From the NCBI GenBank assembly GCA_964538875.1, contig CAZIHO010000039.1:1-27484 (forward strand): a stretch of 27,484 nucleotides of DNA, given 5' to 3'. The translations under genes and the position numbers were made by a program. The notes under the pieces are model-generated. The model did no database searches. It was given only the letters and a program-made list of their open reading frames with translations, and was not told the DNA's origin. This stretch comes from CAZIHO01 sp964538875. Its GTDB lineage: Bacteria > Pseudomonadota > Gammaproteobacteria > Chromatiales > Chromatiaceae. Below are positions 1 through 7,938 of this stretch, piece by piece. Each line of letters opens with the position of its first letter. Position 1 is the stretch's first letter.

Positions 1-84
1 GGGGGCAGGTTTGGGGCCTTGGCGTGGTGGACCGGGAGCCACCGCAGTCACAGGTTAGTCCTGGTATTGCTGTGGCCGGTCTAG

Positions 85-108
85 CCCGGTCCCCAGGGCT
101 GGGCCGGG
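85..108 (-). terminator. GC-rich hairpin downstream of aas
   Basis: An 8-base-pair stem with one G.U pair (85-92 with 101-108) and an 8-base loop lies about 30 bases past the aas stop codon on the minus strand. No T-run follows, so it is at best a weak intrinsic terminator. A second small inverted repeat, CTAAG-aaaa-CTTAG (129-142), sits over the aas stop codon itself. Bases 1-84 hold nothing else I can recognise. Confidence 0.3.
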
Positions 109-138
109 TACAAGCCTCTCCAGGGCCGCTAAGAAAAC

Positions 139-2283
139 TTAGGCCTGTTCCGCCAGTGCCTTGAGCCGCACATAGTCGGTTTTGCCGGTGCCGAGCAGCG
201 GCAGTTCCGGCACCGGCACCAGCTTGCGGGGCAGGGCGAGTTCCGGGAAGCCACCGGCTTGAGCCGCCTGTTGCAGCCGCTCCCGGGTGAGGGCCGGGTC
301 GGTGGTGAACAGCACCAGGTTTTCGCCCCGCTGGGGGTCCGCTTGGCTGGTGGCGGCGTGGGCGAAGTCCGGTGACGCCAGGGCGGCGATGCGTTCTACT
401 ACCTCTAGGGAGATCATTTCCCCGGCCACCTTGGCGAAGCGCTTGACCCGCCCCTGGATGCGCACGAAGCCTTCCGGGTCGAGGGTCACGATGTCGCCGG
501 TGGCATACCAGCCGGCGCCCAATTCCGACGCCGGGGGCTCCAGCACACCCGGCGCCTCGGCGCGCAGGTAGCCGCTCATGAGGTTGGGTCCTTTGACGTG
601 CAGCAGGCCGCCCTGGTCGATGCCGGGGACCGGCACCAGTTGGTGGGCGATGCCGGGCAGGAATTGGCCTACGGTGCCGGCCCGGTAGGCCATGGGCGTG
701 TTGACCGCCAGTACCGGCGCTGTTTCGGTGGCGCCATAGCCCTCGAAGATGCGAATGCCGAATTTTTCGATCCAGAGTTGCCGGATCGGCTCCGCCAGCT
801 TTTCCGCGCCGGCGATCACATAGCGCAGCCGGTAAAAGTCGTAGGGATGGGCGAAGCGGGCGTATTGGCCCAAAAAGGTGCCGGTGCCGAGCAGTACGGT
901 GCAATTCCGGTCATAGACCAGTTCCGGAATGATCCGGTAATGCAGGGGCGAGGGATAGAGGAACAGACTAGCGCCGGACAACAGGGGTAACAGGGTGCCG
1001 CCGGTGAGTCCGAATGAGTGGAACAGGGGCAGGGCGTTCAGCACCTTGTCTTCGACCGAGAAGCCCACTACCGCCCGGATCTGGGCGATGTTGGACAGAA
1101 TCGCCCGGTGGGACAGGACCACGCCCTTGGGGGTGCCCTCGGAGCCGGAAGTGAAGAGAATCACCGCCGGCCGTTCCGGGTCGACGGGCAACGCGCAGGC
1201 GCGGGGGAAGCGTAGCGCGTAGCCCAGCAACCACAGCTTGTCCAACCAGCCGATCTGGGCGCGCAGGTCCTCCAGATAGACCATTTGGATACCCTCCAGG
1301 CTAGCCAGCTTGCCGGTCAGCTTGGCCTGATCCAGGAACGCCCGGGAACTGATGATGGTCTTGACACCGGCCGCCCGGCAGGCCGAGCGCATGGCCTCGC
1401 CACCCGCCGTGTAGTTGAGCAGCGCCGGGGTGCGGCGCTGGGAGCCTAGGCCGATGATGAGCGCCAGCGTCGGCGCCAGGTTAGGCAGCAGCAGCCCCAG
1501 CGCCTCATCCTGGGCCGCCAGGCGGCTGCCCAGGCGGCCGAACATCAGCACCATCTTGAGCAGGTCGCCGTAGGAATATTCAATTTGCTTGATGTCCTCC
1601 AGCACCGGCCGCCGCCGGCCATATATCTCCAGGGTGTCAACCAGGGCGTCGAACAGGCTGGTCTTGGGTTGGGACGCAAACAGCATTTCCTGCATCAGGC
1701 GCCGTAGCCCTTCCCCGGCCAGGCGGCGACGCTCCTTGGCGCTGCCGCCGGCGGGCATGGGCAACCGGGTGGGGGGCTGAATGCACAGGGTCATGCGGGG
1801 CAGCAGGCGCTTGGGGAAGCGGCCGGTGACGCGGGCGAAATAACTGCGCTGGGGGCCGTCTAGGCGCACCGGCAACAGGGTGGCGCCGGTGCGGGCCGCC
1901 ACCAGGGCCGGGCCGTCATAAACCTTCATGAGACTGCCGGTGACGGTGATGCGGCCTTCCGGGAAGATCACCACCGGCCGGCCGGATTCCACGAAGCGGA
2001 TGATCTTCTTCATGGCCATGGGGCTGGTGGGGTCCACCGCCAGGTAGTCCACCAACGACAGTCCCCAGCGGAAATACCATTTGTTCAGCACCCCGGTATG
2101 CACCACGAACACCGGGTCGATGGGCAGGAACAGGCCCAGCAGCACGCCATCCAGGAAGGATTCATGGTTGGCGATCACCAGCAGCCGATCCGCCCGGGCG
2201 GTGCTGGGATCACCCTCCACCCGCACCCGGAACAGCAGACGGGTGAGGACCCGCAACAGGGGCTTGACCAAATTTCTCAGCAT
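139..2283 (-). CDS. aas: Bifunctional acyltransferase / acyl-ACP synthetase (Aas-like), 714 aa
   Basis: Aas recycles lysophospholipid at the inner membrane: an AMP-forming synthetase domain charges ACP with a fatty acid, and an acyltransferase domain moves it to the 2-position. The N-terminal part (about residues 1-210) shows the PlsC/LPLAT motifs NHESFLD (the HX4D catalytic motif) and FPEGR. The C-terminal part (about 240-714) is an ANL adenylation domain with the P-loop-like ILFTSGSEGTPKG, the GYGATE motif, the ATGD motif and a C-terminal GTGKTD. The length matches E. coli Aas (about 719 aa). I chose the ATG at 2283 because GGGAG precedes it at a suitable distance; a longer reading to 2334 would overlap the upstream regulator. 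It lies 31 bases after the ArsR-family gene and is probably co-transcribed with it. No lplT-like lysophospholipid flippase is adjacent or fused. Confidence 0.9.
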   Translation of the reverse strand: MLRNLVKPLLRVLTRLLFRVRVEGDPSTARADRLLVIANHESFLDGVLLGLFLPIDPVFVVHTGVLNKWYFRWGLSLVDYLAVDPTSPMAMKKIIRFVESGRPVVIFPEGRITVTGSLMKVYDGPALVAARTGATLLPVRLDGPQRSYFARVTGRFPKRLLPRMTLCIQPPTRLPMPAGGSAKERRRLAGEGLRRLMQEMLFASQPKTSLFDALVDTLEIYGRRRPVLEDIKQIEYSYGDLLKMVLMFGRLGSRLAAQDEALGLLLPNLAPTLALIIGLGSQRRTPALLNYTAGGEAMRSACRAAGVKTIISSRAFLDQAKLTGKLASLEGIQMVYLEDLRAQIGWLDKLWLLGYALRFPRACALPVDPERPAVILFTSGSEGTPKGVVLSHRAILSNIAQIRAVVGFSVEDKVLNALPLFHSFGLTGGTLLPLLSGASLFLYPSPLHYRIIPELVYDRNCTVLLGTGTFLGQYARFAHPYDFYRLRYVIAGAEKLAEPIRQLWIEKFGIRIFEGYGATETAPVLAVNTPMAYRAGTVGQFLPGIAHQLVPVPGIDQGGLLHVKGPNLMSGYLRAEAPGVLEPPASELGAGWYATGDIVTLDPEGFVRIQGRVKRFAKVAGEMISLEVVERIAALASPDFAHAATSQADPQRGENLVLFTTDPALTRERLQQAAQAGGFPELALPRKLVPVPELPLLGTGKTDYVRLKALAEQA

Positions 2284-2314
2284 CTCGGCATCTCCCGGTT
2301 GGGTGGTGGCCGCC

Positions 2315-2626
2315 TCAGGTGGCGCGCCGCACATAATCCAGAACGTCGCCCAGGACCTGCTCCAGGTAGGGCTTGTTGATCCAAAACCAGACTTCCTTAC
2401 CGATTTTCTCCGACTCCAGCACCCCTGCTTGCCGCAGGATTTTCAGGTGATGGGAGACGGTGGGCCGGGCCAGGGTGGCTACCTCGGCGATTTGGCCCAC
2501 GTTCAAGCGCTCGCCCGGCTCGAACAGCAACAGAATGCGCTGCCGGTGTTCGTCGCCCAAGGCGCTGAATACCCTGGATAGGGGCTTGACGGCGTTCGGC
2601 AGGGACTGGCTATATTCGGGCTTCAT
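2315..2626 (-). CDS. ArsR/SmtB-family winged-helix repressor, 103 aa
   Basis: This is a small DNA-binding regulator. The winged helix is clear: SRVFSALGDEHRQRILLLF begins helix 1, LNVGQIAEVATLARPTVSHHLKIL gives the helix-turn-helix with the typical SHHLKxLxxAGxL signature, and EKIGKEVWFWI forms the wing. No metal-binding CXC or CVC motif is visible, so it need not sense a metal. Two in-frame ATG codons are possible, 2644 and 2626. I prefer 2626 because a good promoter (TTGACA-17-AACTAT) places the transcription start at about that base, which would make the mRNA leaderless; no Shine-Dalgarno is seen before either ATG. It sits directly upstream of aas and probably controls itself and aas. The effector is unknown. 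Confidence 0.85.
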   Translation of the reverse strand: MKPEYSQSLPNAVKPLSRVFSALGDEHRQRILLLFEPGERLNVGQIAEVATLARPTVSHHLKILRQAGVLESEKIGKEVWFWINKPYLEQVLGDVLDYVRRAT

Positions 2627-2650
2627 GTCGAAATAGTTAAACATATCGAC
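2627..2650. promoter_or_regulatory. Imperfect palindrome, probable ArsR-family operator
   Basis: A 24-base AT-rich imperfect dyad has perfect outer arms GTCGA (2627-2631) and TCGAC (2646-2650) around a central TTAA. It covers the -10 region of the regulator promoter and abuts the proposed start codon. This is the geometry expected for autorepression by a dimeric winged-helix protein. Confidence 0.45.
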
Positions 2651-2661
2651 GGAATTGTCAA
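2633..2661 (-). promoter_or_regulatory. Sigma70-type promoter of the arsR-aas operon
   Basis: On the minus strand, a perfect TTGACA (2661-2656) is followed after 17 bases by AACTAT (2638-2633, four of six matching TATAAT). The predicted transcription start coincides with the ATG at 2626, suggesting a leaderless transcript. No expression data are available; this is inference from the sequence. Confidence 0.5.
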
Positions 2662-2755
2662 GGGCCGGGACTGAGCCCTGGGTGCGGCTGGCGGCTGTGG
2701 GCCCAGGTATTGAGGTGCCCCACCGGTCCGTGAACAATAGGACCGGACCCAGGGA

Positions 2756-4618
2756 ATGGCGGACCAGCGGGATCATTCGATCCGGCCGGCGCCAACCGCG
2801 TTGGAAACCAGCGACTTGATGCCAAGGAATCTTGATAGTTCAACCCGGGCGCCGCCCCAACCCGAATCCGGGCACCGGGGCGGATTTGATCGCTTGCCCA
2901 GCGATGGGGCGCTGGTCCGCTCCTGGCTGGTGCTGGGAGGGGTGTTGGCGGCGCTTTGCATTGGGCTGTATGGGTTTTTGGACCAGCAGCAGCGGCGGAT
3001 GATTGACGAGGCCAGGGACGCGGCGGCCCAGGAGTTGCTGCTGTTGAGCCGGCTGGTGGGACTAGCCTTGCAGAATCAGGCTCCAGAGCAGGTGGAATAC
3101 CTGTTGCAATTCCTAGGCAGCGCCCGCCCGGATATTCAGGAGATCCGTTTGGAACGGCCGGACGGCGCTCTGGTGGCCCGCTTTTTTGGATCGCCCGGTC
3201 CAGAGCTGATCCGGGGGGTAGCCCAGGTGCCCCATATCCAACCCGGCTTTTCCCTAGTGTTGGTCAAGGGTGGAGGACACCTGGAGCAACAGTGGTCCCA
3301 GGTGCGTCTGGGCATGGCGGCACTGGGCTTGGCGTTAGCGGTGGCCTACGGCGTCCTGGTATGGATCGGCCTGCGCCAGCGCCGTTGGCTAGCGGTGCTG
3401 CGCCGCCGCTCCCTGGAATTACCCCAGTTGCGCGACCAGTTGCAGCGCTTGGCGGAGGATAAAGCCCGGTTGCGTGCCTGTTTGACCGGCGTGCTGGACG
3501 GGTCTCAGTCGATCCTGATCCTGGTGGATCAACGGGAGCGGATCATCGAGTGGAACCAAGCCGCCGTCGAATTCACCCATGTGCCACGGGAGGATGCGCT
3601 GGGTCTGCCGGTGACTGATGTCCTACCCCATCTCGACGGCTTGGGGGAGAGCCTGAGTCAGGCGCTGGTCAGGCCGGGGGAGTCCGAGCCCAACCGCTTC
3701 AGCCGGGTGGTGGGGGGCGCCCTCCGCCAGGTGGAGGTGGTCATCGCACGGCTCGACGAGCCGGCGGAACCGATGGCCCTGATTCAGGTGACGGACGTGA
3801 CCACCCGGGTGGCGCTGGAGCGGCGTATGCTGCATCTGGACAAGCTGGTTGCCCTGGGCGGGTTGGTGAACCGGGTGGTGCGGGAAATCATCAGCCCCTT
3901 GAGTGGCCTGTTGCAAAATGCCCAAAACCTGGCGCGCCGCTTGGGAACCACCCTGGCTCCCAACCAGCAAGCGGCGGCCCAGGTGGGCTTGGACCTGGAT
4001 TTACTGCAAGCCTACCTGGCGCGGCGCAAGATTCCAGAACTGTTGGAGCTGCTGCGGGAGTCGGCCCAGCAAGCGGGCCGGGTCGCCGGTGACCTGATGC
4101 GCTTCAGCCGGCGCGGCGGCGCCGGTCTGCAAAAGGCGGCCTTGGCGGACTTGCTGGATGGGGCGCTGAACTTGACCGCCGCCGACCTGGACATGGTGGA
4201 GCAATACCAGTTTCAAAGTATTCAGATCGAGCGGGACTACGATCCCCAGGCACCCTTGATCCGCTGTGACACGGTGCGGATCCAACAGGCCCTGATTGCC
4301 CTGCTGAAGAACAGCGCCCAGGCCATGGCCACGGCGGTACCCAGGTGCCTGCGTTTGACGGTGCGCGGCCAGGGCCATGAGGTGCTGGTCCAGGTGGCGG
4401 ACAACGGACCCGGCCTGGATCCCCAAGTCCGGGCTAGGTTATTGCAGCCCCTGGTGTCCGCCGGGGAGGTTGGCCTGGGGCTGGCAGTGGTCCACTTGAT
4501 CGTGGTCGAGCAGCATGGGGGACGGGTCGAGATCCAACCGGAGCCGGGGCCCGGTTGTTGGGTGAGCCTCTGCTTGCCCCTGGAACCGCCCAGGGAGCCG
4601 GTGGTGGCGTCGGTATAG
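2756..4618 (+). CDS. Membrane sensor histidine kinase homologue lacking the phospho-accepting His, 620 aa
   Basis: This is the sensor half of a two-component-like pair. Two membrane segments (about 56-75 and 184-205) enclose a sensory region of about 108 residues. A coiled coil (about 222-245), a PAS domain (about 249-350), a HisKA-like dimerisation region (about 359-455) and a HATPase domain (about 500-615) follow. The HATPase keeps an N-box Asn (N519), DNGPG (549-553) and GLGLAV (573-578). In related kinases the H-box reads AHEINNPL. Here it reads VREIISPL, with Arg376 (codon 3881-3883) where His should be. The usual EPFFTT...GEGTGLGL lid is shortened to QPLVSAGEVGLGL. Classical autophosphorylation is therefore unlikely. 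The start is uncertain: ATG 2756 or ATG 2819, neither with a well-spaced Shine-Dalgarno. It lies 10 bases upstream of its receiver-phosphatase partner. Confidence 0.85.
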   Translation: MADQRDHSIRPAPTALETSDLMPRNLDSSTRAPPQPESGHRGGFDRLPSDGALVRSWLVLGGVLAALCIGLYGFLDQQQRRMIDEARDAAAQELLLLSRLVGLALQNQAPEQVEYLLQFLGSARPDIQEIRLERPDGALVARFFGSPGPELIRGVAQVPHIQPGFSLVLVKGGGHLEQQWSQVRLGMAALGLALAVAYGVLVWIGLRQRRWLAVLRRRSLELPQLRDQLQRLAEDKARLRACLTGVLDGSQSILILVDQRERIIEWNQAAVEFTHVPREDALGLPVTDVLPHLDGLGESLSQALVRPGESEPNRFSRVVGGALRQVEVVIARLDEPAEPMALIQVTDVTTRVALERRMLHLDKLVALGGLVNRVVREIISPLSGLLQNAQNLARRLGTTLAPNQQAAAQVGLDLDLLQAYLARRKIPELLELLRESAQQAGRVAGDLMRFSRRGGAGLQKAALADLLDGALNLTAADLDMVEQYQFQSIQIERDYDPQAPLIRCDTVRIQQALIALLKNSAQAMATAVPRCLRLTVRGQGHEVLVQVADNGPGLDPQVRARLLQPLVSAGEVGLGLAVVHLIVVEQHGGRVEIQPEPGPGCWVSLCLPLEPPREPVVASV

Positions 4619-4628
4619 GAATCTGGAC

Positions 4629-5825
4629 ATGGACCCCAGCGCGCCCGCGCAGACTAGGATTCTGGTCATCGAAAACAGCCGGCCGGTACGGCGCGGGATT
4701 GCCGAGTACCTGATGGATAGCGGCTTTCAGGTGCTGGAGGCGGACAGCGGCCCCCAGGGCCTGGCGCTGCTGCACCAGGAACGGCCGGACCTAGTGCTGT
4801 GCGACCTGCGCTTGCCAGGAATGGATGGCCTGGACGTGCTGTCTCTGGTCCGGCAAGGTTCTCCGGACACGCCGGTGATCCTGCTGTCCGACACCGGCGT
4901 GGTGGGAGACGCAGTGCGCGCCCTGCGCCAGGGTGCCTGGGATTACCTGACCCAGCCCATCGCCGACATGGCGTTACTGGATAGTGCCATCGGCCGGGTA
5001 TTGGAGCGGGTCCGCCTAGTCCAGGAAAACCGCCACAATCAACGCCAATTGGAGGCCCTGACCTGGAAACTAGACTCTAGTTTGAAACAACTGCGCCAGG
5101 ATGAGGAAGCCGGGCGCAAGATCCAGTTACGCATGTCGCCGCCGGAGAATCAGCGCATCGGCGCCTACCGGTTTCAGCGCCGCCAATTTCCCTCTCTATT
5201 CCTCAGTGGCGACTTGATCGACTATTTCCCGATCAATGAGCGTTATGCGGGCTTCTACATGAGTGATGTCATGGGTCATGGCGCCGCGTCCGCCTTTGTC
5301 ACCGTCATGCTCAAAACCCTGGTTCGCACCTATCGGGATGCCCTGTGGCAGCAGGGGGATCCCGGCATCCTAGAGCCGGAAACCGTACTCGGCCGATTGA
5401 ATGAGGAATTATTGCGCCAATCCCTGGAAAAGAATTGCGCCCTGTTCTACGGCGTGTTGGATCACCAACAAAACCGCCTGTATTACAGCGTGGCCGGCCA
5501 TTATCCCTATCCGGTGCTGATCGAGGGTTACCAATTGCGGATGTTACCGGAGCGCGGCCGGCCCATCGGCATATTCGACGATGTGCATTATAGGCGCCAT
5601 GAACTCCAACTACCGGAACAATTCGGATTATTGTTAGTATCCGACGGCGTACTGGAATTACTCCCCATGGACCCTGCCCGTCCTCGCATCCAAACTTTTT
5701 TAAATTTGATCTCGCCAGAATTGGATCTGGATGTCATCATCAAGGGCTTTCAAATACCGGAGGGGGAAGTCCTGCCGGATGATATTTCCCTGCTGCTGAT
5801 TAGCCGAGACCCGACCCATGGATGA
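4629..5825 (+). CDS. Receiver-PP2C (SpoIIE/RsbU-type) serine phosphatase, 398 aa
   Basis: An N-terminal receiver (about 10-125), a short coiled coil (about 130-165) and a C-terminal SpoIIE-type PP2C domain (about 180-395) are visible. Such phosphatases dephosphorylate a STAS-domain antagonist in partner-switching systems. The PP2C motifs are intact: SGDLIDYF (D195, D198), SDVMGHG (D213), SDGVLE (D339) and PDDISLL (D384, D385), which supply the metal ligands. The receiver keeps the phospho-acceptor Asp59 in CDLRLPGMDG and Ser87. However, the acidic pair near the first strand is Glu15-Asn16, and the invariant Lys of the YLTKP motif is Gln109. Ordinary phosphorylation-driven switching is therefore doubtful. 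The gene overlaps the STAS gene by 8 bases, implying translational coupling. Confidence 0.88.
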   Translation: MDPSAPAQTRILVIENSRPVRRGIAEYLMDSGFQVLEADSGPQGLALLHQERPDLVLCDLRLPGMDGLDVLSLVRQGSPDTPVILLSDTGVVGDAVRALRQGAWDYLTQPIADMALLDSAIGRVLERVRLVQENRHNQRQLEALTWKLDSSLKQLRQDEEAGRKIQLRMSPPENQRIGAYRFQRRQFPSLFLSGDLIDYFPINERYAGFYMSDVMGHGAASAFVTVMLKTLVRTYRDALWQQGDPGILEPETVLGRLNEELLRQSLEKNCALFYGVLDHQQNRLYYSVAGHYPYPVLIEGYQLRMLPERGRPIGIFDDVHYRRHELQLPEQFGLLLVSDGVLELLPMDPARPRIQTFLNLISPELDLDVIIKGFQIPEGEVLPDDISLLLISRDPTHG

Positions 5826-6330
5826 GAGCAAGATCCTTTATTCAGAATATGACGGTGTTCATTTCCTGCGTTTCCAGGGAACTATTCTGCACAATTTGGC
5901 GCCCACCCTGGACCAATTCTTGCAAATGCTGGAACAGCGTGGCGGCCCTGCCCGCTTTGTGTTGGATTTGACCGATACCCGCAACATCGACAGTACCATG
6001 CTGGGTCTGCTGGCCCGCATCGCCAAACGGGCAAACGCCGCGGGCGAAGGACCGCCCACCCTGGTTTGCCCCAACGATGAGATCATCGACCTGCTGATGG
6101 GGATCGGTTTCGACGAGGTATTTCAACTGGTGTCTGGCAGCCGCCCGCCCCTTGGGGATGCCCAGGCCTTGAGTCCAGCACCCACGGATAAGCGTGCCCT
6201 GGCCCAAACCATGTGGGACGCTCACCAGGAGCTGATTCTGCTCAAGGAAGGCAATCGCCTGTTGTTCAAGGACGTGATGGAATTGCTGCGTACCGTGTTG
6301 GACGAACCCCGCCCGGAGTCCCCGTCCTGA
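5818..6330 (+). CDS. STAS-domain anti-sigma-factor antagonist-like protein, 170 aa
   Basis: The first 105 residues form a STAS domain of the SpoIIAA/RsbV type. The signature RFVLDLTDTRNIDSTMLGLL places Ser59-Thr60 at the site that is phosphorylated in the family. The gene overlaps that of the receiver-PP2C protein, so it is the likely substrate of that phosphatase. Beyond the STAS fold there is a helical extension of about 45 residues (about 125-170) that ordinary single-domain antagonists lack. The kinase/anti-sigma partner that would phosphorylate it, and the sigma factor or other output, are not in this window. Related cassettes in gammaproteobacteria (Hsb in Pseudomonas, SypE/SypA in Vibrio) control biofilm or flagellar regulators; extending that to this gene is inference. 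Confidence 0.8.
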   Translation: MDESKILYSEYDGVHFLRFQGTILHNLAPTLDQFLQMLEQRGGPARFVLDLTDTRNIDSTMLGLLARIAKRANAAGEGPPTLVCPNDEIIDLLMGIGFDEVFQLVSGSRPPLGDAQALSPAPTDKRALAQTMWDAHQELILLKEGNRLLFKDVMELLRTVLDEPRPESPS

Positions 6331-6336
6331 TAGCAA

Positions 6337-6368
6337 AACGGGCGGCCGGCTTAGGCCGGTCGCCCGTT
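6337..6368. terminator. Intrinsic terminator between convergent STAS and cytochrome c genes
   Basis: A 14-base-pair stem with one G.U pair (6337-6350 with 6355-6368) and a 4-base loop. Read on the minus strand, it lies 19 bases after the cytochrome c stop and ends in TTTT, a good intrinsic terminator. On the plus strand it lies just after the STAS stop but has only a short T content downstream, so it is probably weaker in that direction. Confidence 0.8.
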
Positions 6369-6387
6369 CGTTCCCGAATTGGAGAAT

Positions 6388-6708
6388 TTATTTTTGCGCG
6401 GCGGTCCAGTCGCAGATCTCGGTGATCTCGGCGTCGGTCACGGCGGCGACCAGGGGCTTCATGGCGGCGGTCAGGCCGTTGGTGCGCTTGCCATCCCGCA
6501 CGTCCTTGACCTGAGCTTGGCAGTAGGCGGAGTTCTGGCCGGCCAGCTTGGGATAGCTCGGCTGAATCGGGGTCTTGGCATCGGCACCGTGGCAGGTCTG
6601 GCACAGCTTGGCCGTGTACAGGGCGGCGCCGTCGGCGGACACCTGGGTGACGCCCATCAGGAGACCGGCGATACCGGCGGCCAGGATTCCAGTCTTGATC
6701 ATCTTCAT
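6388..6708 (-). CDS. Small periplasmic class I cytochrome c, 106 aa
   Basis: This is a soluble electron carrier. A signal peptide of about 25 residues (MKMIKTG... ending VSA) precedes a single heme-binding motif CQTCH (C36, C39, H40). Met83 in AAMKPLV is the probable sixth ligand. Two further cysteines (C63 and C99) may form a disulfide, as seen in some c5-like and c-554-like cytochromes. The ATG at 6708 is preceded by GAGGTG with good spacing. It has its own terminator downstream and a 148-base non-coding stretch upstream, so it is probably a single-gene unit. The redox partner is not shown by the context. Confidence 0.88.
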   Translation of the reverse strand: MKMIKTGILAAGIAGLLMGVTQVSADGAALYTAKLCQTCHGADAKTPIQPSYPKLAGQNSAYCQAQVKDVRDGKRTNGLTAAMKPLVAAVTDAEITEICDWTAAQK

Positions 6709-6856
6709 CGCTTACACCTCGTTTCAGGATTGGGTTGAAGGCAGTTTCCGGCGGGTCGAATCCCCTGCGCAGGGTGCAAAATCTAGCACTTTTGGCGGAT
6801 CGGCGCGATGACAATTTGGCGTGAATCCGATCCTTCCATATGAGATGAATAGGCCG

Positions 6857-7459
6857 CTATGGGGCCAGACGAATAAGCCAAATAAGTCCTAATAGGATTC
6901 CTATATCAGCCAGGCTGATCCAGAGCAACCAGCGGACCACCCGCCGCGCCTGGGGCGTCATAAATAGCCAGATGCTGTCCATGTACCAGCGCCAGGGCGG
7001 CAGGCGGGACCAGCGCGCCCAAGCGCGCAAATAGCGGCCCAGCGCTTGGCCCCAGGGCACCAGGCTGGTATCGACCTCCGCGAGGCGCGCCTGGCGCTCC
7101 GGCTCCGGCAGGCGGCCGTAATCATCCAGAATCCACAGCCGCGAGCCGGTGGGGAGCGGCTCCAGCCAAAAACGGGTACTGGCCTTGATGCCGGTGTCGA
7201 AATGCAGCACCAGGCCATCCGCCCGCCGTTCCAGCCGGCCGCTGGTGGTCCAGATCAGGCCGTTGGCTTGGTTATGAATCCGCAGGTAAAAGCGGTCCGG
7301 GGCCGGCCGTTCCCAGGTCTCGAAGCGCCACAGAGGATTGACGCGCAGGATGCGCTCGGGATTAGCGGCCAGGGCTTGGAGGTCTGGCAACGCCAGGGGC
7401 GTATCCACGCCCACCCAGGCGGCATCGGCGCCGACGCCGGGTGGCCGGGCTTCAGGCAT
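6857..7459 (-). CDS. SRPBCC-like protein with C-terminal membrane anchor, 200 aa, function unknown
   Basis: I do not recognise a named family with confidence. The first 140 residues are rich in alternating beta-type segments with paired aromatic positions (LWRFETWERP, FYLRIHNQANG, GLVLHFDTGIKASTRFWLEPL, SRLWILDDYG). This resembles an SRPBCC/polyketide-cyclase-like lipid-binding fold. A basic, Trp-rich stretch (about 140-170) then leads into one or two hydrophobic segments at the C-terminus (about 172-198). The start ATG overlaps the stop of the upstream uspA-like gene by 8 bases, so it is translated from the same operon. It could sense or bind a hydrophobic ligand at the membrane, but this is inference only. 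Confidence 0.65.
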   Translation of the reverse strand: MPEARPPGVGADAAWVGVDTPLALPDLQALAANPERILRVNPLWRFETWERPAPDRFYLRIHNQANGLIWTTSGRLERRADGLVLHFDTGIKASTRFWLEPLPTGSRLWILDDYGRLPEPERQARLAEVDTSLVPWGQALGRYLRAWARWSRLPPWRWYMDSIWLFMTPQARRVVRWLLWISLADIGILLGLIWLIRLAP

Positions 7460-7916
7460 CGGGATGGGGCACCACCAGCAGCGGCACCCGCAGGCCCCGG
7501 ACCAGCACCTCCAGGTTCATGCGCGAGCGCAGGCCCTCCAGGCCCTTGGGGCGGGGGGCACCGATCACCACCAGGTCGCAGGGAATCTCCTGGGCCAGGT
7601 CCAGCAGCGACTGGGCCGGATCCCCCTGGCGCAACTCTGGCCGGTAGTCCAGGCCCAAGGCCGCCGCTGCCTGGGCCAGCCGCTGCACCGGCTCCGCCGC
7701 TTCCTGGGCCAACTGATCCTCCAGGTAATTGCCGTAGGTGATGCGGGTGCGCACATTGTTGAGCCAGTCGTCCCCCATCATGCCCCGCCATAGGTCCGGC
7801 ACCACCAGCAGGTGCTGGAGCCGGCCGCCGGCGACGCATAGGGACAGGGCTAGGGTTTCGGCGGCGCGGGCGCCCGGTGTGCCGTGGCTGGCCAGCAACA
7901 GGTGGGAAAAGGCCAT
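7452..7916 (-). CDS. Universal stress protein (UspA family), 154 aa
   Basis: A single Usp domain. The N-terminal strand HLLLASHGTPGARAAETLAL and the C-terminal CDLVVIGAPRPKGLEGLRSRMNLEVLVRGLRVPLLVVP match the family, but the usual ATP-binding GxxGxxxxxxGS is changed to APRPKGLEGLRSRM. ATP binding is therefore uncertain. Usp proteins often accompany transporters and modulate them under stress. It lies 22 bases after the small membrane protein gene and overlaps the downstream SRPBCC-like gene by 8 bases. The Shine-Dalgarno is weak; the ATG at 7916 is the only good start. Confidence 0.8.
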   Translation of the reverse strand: MAFSHLLLASHGTPGARAAETLALSLCVAGGRLQHLLVVPDLWRGMMGDDWLNNVRTRITYGNYLEDQLAQEAAEPVQRLAQAAAALGLDYRPELRQGDPAQSLLDLAQEIPCDLVVIGAPRPKGLEGLRSRMNLEVLVRGLRVPLLVVPHPDA

Positions 7917-7938
7917 GGCCGCCGGGGCGCCCGCCCCC

